Source: Methylococcaceae bacterium UBA1147 (GTDB lineage Bacteria > Pseudomonadota > Gammaproteobacteria > Methylococcales > UBA1147). Taken from it: DNA of 6,003 bases. The stretch covers positions 1-6,003 of the forward strand of contig DBZZ01000034.1 of NCBI GenBank assembly GCA_002311315.1, read 5' to 3'. Positions 4,820 to 6,003 of this stretch are shown one piece after another (position 1 is the stretch's first letter; every line of letters begins with the position of its first letter). A program made the position numbers and the translations under genes. The notes under the pieces are model-generated. The model was not told the DNA's origin. It saw only the letters and a program-made list of their open reading frames with translations, and made no database searches.

Positions 4820-5800
4820 CTAGCGATGCGGATGCATCTTGCGAAGCTGGTCAAACAGGACCATCCACGCGCCGGCGATTCCAAGCAGACTGGAAACCGC
4901 ACACAACCCGATCATTCGATAGAGTCCGAGGTGCGACAATTGGTAATCGGCATCGTACAGCGATGACAAATGCCGTATCGGCTCTTCGAAAGACGCCAAT
5001 ATCAGGGTCGCCAGAGCAGCCGCCAGGATACCACCCACCAGTCCGTACCAAAATCCGCTGTAAAGAAAAGGCCGCCGGATGAACGCATCAGTGGCCCCGA
5101 GCAGCCTGGCAATGACAATTTCTTCATGCCGTGTGCGCAATTCAAGCCGGATAGTATTGCTGACGACAAAAACCACCCCCACTCCCAGCAGTAGGCTGAG
5201 CATCTCAACCCCGCGCTCGACAAACTCCATGATGCCCCGAAGGCGCCTGATCCATTGCAAGTCGAACTGCACGAAATCAACTTCCGACATTCTCTCCAGG
5301 TCGCGGCTAAGCCGGGCCAGCTGATCTGGATCAAGCGCTGACCGGGAATCGAACTGGATCAGCGCCGGCAGCGGGTTTTGATCAAGAATGCCGATGGCAG
5401 CGGAAAACCCGCTGTATTGCTTAAATTCGTCGAGCGCCTGCGCCTTTGTAATCAGCCTGACAGACATGATTTCTGGACGCTTCAGTAGGCCGCCGGCGAT
5501 GCTTTCTGCCTTGACGTCACTCACCGCGGGCCGCAGGAAAATTGTGACCTGGTTGGAATCGACAAAGCCGCTGCTCAGTAGACGGGCGTTGTCGACCAGG
5601 ACGTACAACACGGTCGGAAGCGACAGGGCGACCGCCACGACAAGCCCCGCAGTCAGTGTCGAAAAGGGCTTTTTCACCAGCCGGCCCAGGCTGGAAAAAA
5701 AGCCCTGCGCATGAGCGCTGGCAAAGACAAACAGCCGACTCGGAAGACCCCGGCGACCCGAGATCTCTGCACCGCGTTGCCTTGGCCCAGCCGGCATCAT
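4820..5800 (-). CDS. ftsX: Cell division protein FtsX
   Basis: A 326-residue inner-membrane protein. With the ATPase FtsE it forms a type VII ABC complex at the divisome that activates periplasmic peptidoglycan hydrolases through envelope activators. Layout: cytoplasmic N-terminus to about 45, TM1 about 49-70, a periplasmic loop about 75-195 (the partner-binding domain), TM2 about 199-219, TM3 about 245-270, TM4 about 294-317, and a short basic C-tail. The signature SNTIRLELRTRHEEIVIARLLGATDAFIRRPF spans residues 214-245. The N-terminus is of the long gammaproteobacterial type. ATG 5800 overlaps the ftsE stop by ATGA, a translational coupling common for this pair; a second ATG at 5797 would shorten it by one residue. 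Many gammaproteobacteria have rpoH just after ftsX; here 102 bp and a cupin remnant follow instead. Confidence 0.95.
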   Translation of the reverse strand: MMPAGPRQRGAEISGRRGLPSRLFVFASAHAQGFFSSLGRLVKKPFSTLTAGLVVAVALSLPTVLYVLVDNARLLSSGFVDSNQVTIFLRPAVSDVKAESIAGGLLKRPEIMSVRLITKAQALDEFKQYSGFSAAIGILDQNPLPALIQFDSRSALDPDQLARLSRDLERMSEVDFVQFDLQWIRRLRGIMEFVERGVEMLSLLLGVGVVFVVSNTIRLELRTRHEEIVIARLLGATDAFIRRPFLYSGFWYGLVGGILAAALATLILASFEEPIRHLSSLYDADYQLSHLGLYRMIGLCAVSSLLGIAGAWMVLFDQLRKMHPHR

Positions 5801-6003
5801 GAACCGGTTCCGGCGAGATAACCGGCCTCCAGCTGCAGGACTCGATAATCCATGCTGGCGATCAGTGCCAGGTCATGACTGGCAATCAGAAAAGTGACCC
5901 CGACCTGCCGAAACTGCTCGAACAGGACCATGATTTCCGCGGCCAGTTGGGGATCCAGATTACCGGTAGGTTCGTCAGCAAGGATCATCCGGGGTTTGTG
6001 AAC
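5797..6003 (-). CDS. ftsE: Cell division ATP-binding protein FtsE, C-terminal part
   Basis: The last 68 codons are visible and the gene continues past the right edge. FtsE is the cytoplasmic ATPase of the FtsEX complex; its ATP cycle drives conformational change in FtsX. The visible part carries Walker B with the catalytic glutamate (MILADEPTGNLD, including the D-loop) and the H-loop histidine in LIASHDLALI. These are the expected C-terminal elements of an ABC nucleotide-binding domain; Walker A and the LSGGQ signature lie outside. The C-terminal tail after the H-loop is about 25 residues, normal for FtsE. The stop overlaps the ftsX start by ATGA. Without the FtsX neighbour this fragment could be another ABC ATPase of the LolD/MacB type, but the adjacent ftsX settles it. 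Confidence 0.93.
   Translation of the reverse strand, partial: VHKPRMILADEPTGNLDPQLAAEIMVLFEQFRQVGVTFLIASHDLALIASMDYRVLQLEAGYLAGTGS

Overview
The window reads as a piece of a gammaproteobacterial chromosome, probably from a sulfur-metabolising lineage, with a stretch of different composition at its left end. From about 1045 rightward the DNA has moderate-to-high GC and carries well-conserved housekeeping genes: Hsp15 (hslR), a DsrC/TusE-family sulfur carrier, glutamate racemase (murI), and the cell-division pair ftsE-ftsX in its usual overlapping order. The left ~1 kb is visibly AT-richer, has strong purine bias on the minus strand, and encodes only MORN-2 repeat proteins. It may be a transferred segment or a mis-joined contig end.

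Layout. 1-300 (minus, running off the left edge) and 346-822 (minus) are two tandem MORN-2/YwqK-like repeat genes, the upstream one a lipoprotein. 823-1144 is non-coding and spans the composition change. 1145-1531 (plus) is hslR. 1542-1877 (minus) is a dsrC gene convergent with hslR, 10 bp away, with both C-terminal redox cysteines. 1878-2245 is a divergent intergenic region holding one unassigned 51-codon reading frame. 2246-3190 (plus) is an exported metallo-beta-lactamase-fold protein of the quinoprotein-associated/SoxH-related group. 3225-3624 (plus) is a broken pqiC-like lipoprotein gene. 3684-4523 (minus) is murI, and 4520-4717 (minus) is a remnant of a cupin_5 (DUF985) gene overlapping it by ATGA. 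4820-5800 (minus) is ftsX, and 5797-6003 (minus) is the 3' end of ftsE.

How the genes relate. FtsE and FtsX form one membrane complex controlling septal peptidoglycan hydrolysis, and MurI supplies D-glutamate for peptidoglycan. DsrC carries persulfide sulfur and is the most metabolically telling gene here. The exported MBL protein belongs to a group usually found near PQQ-dependent dehydrogenases, but no such partner is visible.

The most notable pattern is that the genes on both sides of murI are damaged in the same way. The pqiC-like gene and the cupin gene each keep recognisable ends but have lost their middles. The pqiC-like gene also has a nonsense codon in its signal peptide. This suggests local gene erosion by internal deletion. 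I found no RNA gene, CRISPR array, insertion sequence or convincing terminator.
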